Shown here: positions 60,010 to 64,000 of the stretch, one piece after another
Layout: every line of letters begins with the position of its first letter
Numbering within the stretch: position 1 is the first letter of the stretch
Assembly: GCA_947570135.1 (NCBI GenBank)
Contig: CANOTP010000010.1
Location: 1-64,000, forward strand
DNA length: 64,000 bases
Direction of reading: 5' to 3'
From: an uncultured Candidatus Melainabacteria bacterium
GTDB lineage: Bacteria; Cyanobacteriota; Vampirovibrionia; Gastranaerophilales; Gastranaerophilaceae
Made by a program: the position numbers and the translations under genes
The notes under the pieces: generated by a model
What the model was told of the DNA's origin: nothing
The model's input: the letters and a program-made list of their open reading frames with translations, nothing else
Database searches by the model: none

Positions 60010-62658
60010 ATGTCAGTAACTAAAATTGAAGATTTACCTACAGTTTATAATGCAAAAGAAACCGAAGAAAGTATTTACAAATTTTGGGAAGATAATGAGT
60101 TTTTTAAGGCTGATGCAAAATCGCCTAAAAAGCCATATTCGATAGTAATCCCGCCACCAAATGTAACAGGTGTATTACATATGGGACATGCTTTGGATGA
60201 AACCTTGCAGGATATTTTAGTAAGATATCATCGTATGAGCGGATTTGAAACTCTTTGGGTTCCAGGAACAGACCATGCCGGGTTGGCTACTCAAAACGTT
60301 GTTGAAAAACAGTTGGCAAAAGAAGGTTTAACCCGTCATGACTTAGGTAGAGAAAAGTTCTTAGAAAAGACTTGGGAATGGACTAATGAACATAAAAGTG
60401 CAATTTTAGATCAAATGAAACGTCTTGGAGCTTCATTTGACCGTTCAAGAGAGAGATTTACCTTTGATGAAGGCTGTTCTGAAGCTGTTAAGGAAGTTTT
60501 TGTAACTCTTTATAATAAAGGATTAATTTATAAAGGTGCTTATATTGTAAACTGGTGCCCGAGATGTCAGTCTGCAATTTCCGATGTTGAAACGGAATAT
60601 GAAACAGAACAGGGACATTTGTGGGAAATTTCATATCCGTTAAAAGGTGAATCAGGTGCTATTATTGTTGCAACAACCCGTCCTGAAACAATTTTCGGTG
60701 ATGTTGCGATTGCGGTTCACCCGTCTGATCACAAGTATTCCGAACTTATCGGAAAAACCGTTGTAATTCCTTTAACAGGAAGAGAAATTCCGATTATTGC
60801 CGATGAATACGTTGATAAATCATTTGGAACAGGTGCTGTTAAAATTACTCCGGCACATGACCCTAACGATTTTGAAGTCGGTAAACGTCATGGATTTAAT
60901 CCTATTTGGGTTATTGACGGTGAAGGTAAAATGAAAGCTTGCGGTGAAGTTCCTTCAAATCTTCACGGACTTGATCGTTACGAGGCACGTAAGCAGATTA
61001 TAAAAATGCTTGAAGATAACCATTCGTTATTACGCGTAAAAGACCATGAACATAATGTCGGTAAATGTCAGCGCTGCGGAACAACAATTGAGCCGTTACT
61101 ATCTGAACAATGGTTTGTAAAAATGGGTCCGTTGGCAAAAGAAGCTATTGCGGCAGTAAAAGACGGCAGAATTAAATTTATCCCTGAACGTTGGGAGAAA
61201 AACTACTTAGGCTGGATGGAAAATATAAGAGATTGGTGTATTTCTCGTCAAATCTGGTGGGGACATCAAATTCCCGCTTATTATCATAAGATAACGGGTG
61301 AAATGGTTGTTGCTAAAGAAAATCCTGATCCTGAAAATTACATACAGGAAACCGATTGTCTTGATACATGGTTCTCATCAGGATTGTGGCCGTTCTCAAC
61401 TATGGGATTCCCTAACGCTGAAACAGATGATTATAAAAAATTCTATCCTACTACAACCCTTGTAACAGGATTTGATATTATTTTCTTCTGGGTTGCAAGA
61501 ATGATTACGATGGGCTTAGAATTTACAGGTAAAGCTCCGTTTTCAACCGTTTATATTCACGGATTGATTCGTGATGAAAAGGGTCAAAAGATGTCAAAAT
61601 CTAAAGGAAATACAATCGATCCTGTTGTAATTATCGACAAATACGGATGTGACGCGTTAAGATTTACAATGACATCGCTTTGTACGTATGGCGGTCAGGA
61701 TATTAAAATCAGTGATGAAAGATTTGAATATGGTAGAAATTTTGCCAATAAAATTTGGAATGCTTCAAGATTTGTATTGATGAACCTTGAAGGTGTTGAT
61801 AACAATGATATTGATTATTCAAAATTAACAATTGCGGATAAATGGATTCTTGATAAGTTGAATAATACGGCACGTGAGGTTAACGCTAATATTGAAAACT
61901 ACAGAATTGGCGAAACTGCTCACGTATTATATGATTTCTTCTGGAATTCATATTGTGATTGGTATGTTGAAATTGCAAAAGTTCAATTGCAGGATGAAGC
62001 TTTAAAAGCTAATACTCAAAGGGTTTTAAGATATGTTCTTGATATGTCGTTAAGATTATTACATCCTATTATGCCACATATTACAGAGCGTGTATGGCAG
62101 CTTGTACCTAAAGAAACAGAATTTAAGGCAATTATGCTTGCGGACTATCCTGTTTATAAAGAAAAACTTGCATTCCCGAAAGAGTCTCGTGAAATGGAAC
62201 TTGTATTTGAAACAATTAAATCTTTACGTAATGTAAGACAAAGTTTCAACATTCCTATGGGCTTGAAGTTTAATATTGAAATTCAGGCAGCCACAGATGA
62301 AAAACCTGTATTTGAAGCTATCGAAAGCTATATTGAACGTATGGCAAAAGTTGAAAATATTACTTATGCGGATGTTACAGCTCCTGTTGCAAAAAAATCA
62401 GCTACTGCAGTTGTTTCAGCGTCTAAAATAGTAGTTTCTTTAGAAAATCTTATTGATTTTAATGCTGAAATTGCAAGACAGGAAAAGAAACTCGGTAAAC
62501 TTCAAAATGAAAGAAAATCATTGGAAGGCAGAGTTAACAATCCAAAATTTGCGGCTAATGCTCCTGCTGAACTTATTAAGCAGACAAAAGACAGAATAGA
62601 AGAAATTCTGGTTCAGGAAAACGCAATCAATGATTTAATTTCATCATTAAAAGCTTAA
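60010..62658 (+). CDS. valS: Valyl-tRNA synthetase
   Basis: 882 residues, normal length. HIGH motif as PNVTGVLHMGHAL, KMSKS as GQKMSKSKGNT. The CP1 editing domain (TTRPETIFGDVAIAVHP) is complete, with the class-I zinc-like cysteines (CPRCQS, CQRCGT). An anticodon-binding domain and the C-terminal coiled coil typical of ValS follow. It charges tRNA-Val and edits mischarged threonine. AAGAGGA is the ribosome binding site. Confidence 0.97.
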   Translation: MSVTKIEDLPTVYNAKETEESIYKFWEDNEFFKADAKSPKKPYSIVIPPPNVTGVLHMGHALDETLQDILVRYHRMSGFETLWVPGTDHAGLATQNVVEKQLAKEGLTRHDLGREKFLEKTWEWTNEHKSAILDQMKRLGASFDRSRERFTFDEGCSEAVKEVFVTLYNKGLIYKGAYIVNWCPRCQSAISDVETEYETEQGHLWEISYPLKGESGAIIVATTRPETIFGDVAIAVHPSDHKYSELIGKTVVIPLTGREIPIIADEYVDKSFGTGAVKITPAHDPNDFEVGKRHGFNPIWVIDGEGKMKACGEVPSNLHGLDRYEARKQIIKMLEDNHSLLRVKDHEHNVGKCQRCGTTIEPLLSEQWFVKMGPLAKEAIAAVKDGRIKFIPERWEKNYLGWMENIRDWCISRQIWWGHQIPAYYHKITGEMVVAKENPDPENYIQETDCLDTWFSSGLWPFSTMGFPNAETDDYKKFYPTTTLVTGFDIIFFWVARMITMGLEFTGKAPFSTVYIHGLIRDEKGQKMSKSKGNTIDPVVIIDKYGCDALRFTMTSLCTYGGQDIKISDERFEYGRNFANKIWNASRFVLMNLEGVDNNDIDYSKLTIADKWILDKLNNTAREVNANIENYRIGETAHVLYDFFWNSYCDWYVEIAKVQLQDEALKANTQRVLRYVLDMSLRLLHPIMPHITERVWQLVPKETEFKAIMLADYPVYKEKLAFPKESREMELVFETIKSLRNVRQSFNIPMGLKFNIEIQAATDEKPVFEAIESYIERMAKVENITYADVTAPVAKKSATAVVSASKIVVSLENLIDFNAEIARQEKKLGKLQNERKSLEGRVNNPKFAANAPAELIKQTKDRIEEILVQENAINDLISSLKA

Positions 62659-62664
62659 TCAATC

Positions 62665-62700
62665 AGGCGGCTTTGAATTTATTCCAAGCCGCCTTTTTTC
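62665..62700 (+). terminator. Rho-independent terminator of valS
   Basis: AGGCGGCTT / AAGCCGCCT stem with a T-run. Confidence 0.92.
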
Positions 62701-62810
62701 GTAAAATTTTATTAAGCAAAATTTACAAACCTTTACATATTTGCTAATATCTGGTAGTATGTACACAAGGTTAATATTGTAGTGTCTGTTATTAGACAAT
62801 GGAGTTAAAA

Positions 62811-63893
62811 ATGGTAACAAAAAAAGTGACATCAGATGATTTTGAAGCATTACTTGAAAAGTATGATTACAAGTTTCAAAAAGGCGATTTAGTAAAAGGT
62901 ATTATATGCGGATTTGATTCGCATGGAGTTATGGTTGATATTGGTGCAAAAACTATTGCCGTAATCCCTACTTATGAAGCCGTTGATAAGGGTGAAAATC
63001 CTGAAGATAAATTCCAAAAAGGACAAGAAGGCGAATTTCTGATTATCAGAGAAGAAGATGAAGACGGAAAATTCCTTCTTTCTAAGAAAAAAGTTGATTT
63101 TGCTTATGCTTGGAAAGAGCTTGAAAAAGCAAAAGAAGCTGATGAAACCATTTTGGGTACAGTGCTTAATGTTGTTAAAGGCGGTGTACTGGTTGATGTA
63201 TCAGGTGTTAGAGGATTTATCCCGTCATCTCAACTTCGCTCGAGAGAAGCTGATGTTGAAGTTGGTTCTAAACTTGAACTTAAAATTTTAACACTTGATG
63301 TTCAGCAAAATAACTTTATTTTATCAAATAAAAAAGTTTATGAAGATACGGTAGAAGAAGCAAGAAAAAATATCTTCTCTCAAATTGAAGCAGGTCAGGT
63401 GGTTAAAGGGGAAGTTGTACGAATTACTGATTTCGGTGCATTTATTGATCTTGGCGGTTTAGACGGATTATTACCGTTGTCGCAGCTTTCTTGGCGCTGG
63501 ATTGATCATCCGACCGATATCTTAAAAGTTGGTGATAAAATTGATGTAGAAGTTATTTCAGTTGATTACGACAAGCAAAGAGTATCATTAAGCTTGAAAA
63601 ATCTTGAACCTGATCCGTGGATTGAAGCCGAAAAAAATATTAAAGAAGGCGACAAGGTTGAAGGTACGGTTACAAGATTAAAACATTTCGGTGCATTTAT
63701 CGAAGTGTTCCCTGGGGTTGAAGCATTACTTCCTCATAACGAACTTATTGATTACCAAAACGAAACAAAAACAATCGTTAAAGTCGGTGATAAAATTAAC
63801 ACATATATTATGAAGTTTAATCCTGAAGATAAACGTATTGCGTTATCTGTTCATGAGCAATCTGAAGCTTCAGAAGCTCCGACGGAAGAATAA
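62811..63893 (+). CDS. rpsA: 30S ribosomal protein S1 (four S1 domains)
   Basis: 360 residues. ATG 62811 is used because GGAG (62801-62804) is correctly spaced; an ATG at 62799 lies before that site. Four S1 RNA-binding domains are visible, at about 24-92, 105-172, 190-262 and 275-350, each with a G-V-GF/GAF-V core. The third has the strongest consensus (VVRITDFGAFIDLGGLDGLLPLSQLS). E. coli S1 has six domains; cyanobacterial and Gram-positive-like S1 proteins are shorter, in keeping with the proposed lineage. It helps load structured mRNAs on the ribosome. Confidence 0.93.
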   Translation: MVTKKVTSDDFEALLEKYDYKFQKGDLVKGIICGFDSHGVMVDIGAKTIAVIPTYEAVDKGENPEDKFQKGQEGEFLIIREEDEDGKFLLSKKKVDFAYAWKELEKAKEADETILGTVLNVVKGGVLVDVSGVRGFIPSSQLRSREADVEVGSKLELKILTLDVQQNNFILSNKKVYEDTVEEARKNIFSQIEAGQVVKGEVVRITDFGAFIDLGGLDGLLPLSQLSWRWIDHPTDILKVGDKIDVEVISVDYDKQRVSLSLKNLEPDPWIEAEKNIKEGDKVEGTVTRLKHFGAFIEVFPGVEALLPHNELIDYQNETKTIVKVGDKINTYIMKFNPEDKRIALSVHEQSEASEAPTEE

Positions 63894-63906
63894 TTTAAAC
63901 AACATA

Positions 63907-63942
63907 CAAAATGCGGGCATCAAATGATGTCCGTATTTTTTG
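63907..63942 (+). terminator. Rho-independent terminator of rpsA
   Basis: The stem AATGCGGGCATC / GATGTCCGTATT with an AAAT loop is followed by TTTTTT. The remaining bases to 64000 show no feature. Confidence 0.9.
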
Positions 63943-64000
63943 ACTTTTTAGAATTGATTATTAAAACAATCTCATACGTTTAGATGTTTATTACTCTTAA

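Overview
The window is AT-rich and gene-dense. It most likely comes from a gut-type relative of the non-photosynthetic cyanobacterial sister clade (Vampirovibrionia/Melainabacteria, probably Gastranaerophilales). This placement is an inference from several features: very low GC, several prepilin-like proteins, a large (Alu-domain-containing) SRP RNA, a short four-domain ribosomal protein S1, a two-gene glycine dehydrogenase (GcvPB), anaerobe-type oxygen defence (two-iron superoxide reductase plus ferritin), and a filamentous-haemagglutinin-like adhesin that implies an outer membrane. No 16S gene is present to confirm it.

Layout. 1-3359: N-terminal part of a giant secreted adhesin that runs off the left edge through an Asp-Ala dipeptide repeat. 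3548-6314: lipid-linked sugar flippase and rimO. 6403-8172: U32 peptidase family protein. 8192-12542: one tight leftward operon with a lone C-terminal transketolase half, ftsE, ftsX, a degenerate REC/GGDEF protein and an isochorismatase-like hydrolase. 12790-19468: Pro/Gln-rich HEAT-like protein, two PlsC-type acyltransferases, a large phosphohexomutase and argS. 19565-25036: secreted PLD-type protein, YdjC/ChbG deacetylase, GT2 glycosyltransferase, a frameshifted prepilin with a G8 tract, the SRP RNA and another prepilin. 25146-30342: small HTH-like protein, superoxide reductase, ferritin, a histidine kinase/LuxR-type regulator/secreted protein operon and a GIY-YIG protein. 30389-36241: nadK, ftsZ, secreted proteins, tRNA-Leu(CAA), a GT26 glycosyltransferase and the N-terminal transketolase half. 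36256-44355: an 880-residue prepilin-like protein, YhcH/NanQ-type protein, miaA, membrane protein, CoA-activase-like protein, gcvPB and a sigma factor. 44462-52110: universal stress protein, LD-carboxypeptidase, dnaX, typA, a helical protein and an MFS transporter. 52279-59847: three very unusual prepilin-like proteins flanking metK. 60010-63893: valS and rpsA.

The most unusual element is the trio at 52279-54258, 54273-56558 and 58075-59847. Each begins with a class III/type IV prepilin signal and transmembrane helix, continues through a YadA-head-like run of Asn-Thr-Ala-hydrophobic-Gly repeats and a conserved VLE[VI]HN / NGNLVVRG-like module, and ends in a phage tail-spike-type intramolecular chaperone (peptidase S74, SDxRLK) plus coiled coil. 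They look like pilin-anchored, self-processing, probably trimeric surface spikes. With the other three prepilins there are six prepilin-like genes here, and no pilus assembly gene lies in the window.

A second theme is gene expression. Several genes have an extended -10 box (TGnTATAAT type) ending only 6-9 bases before the ATG with no convincing Shine-Dalgarno, which suggests leaderless mRNAs. Other genes have clear GGAG-type ribosome binding sites.
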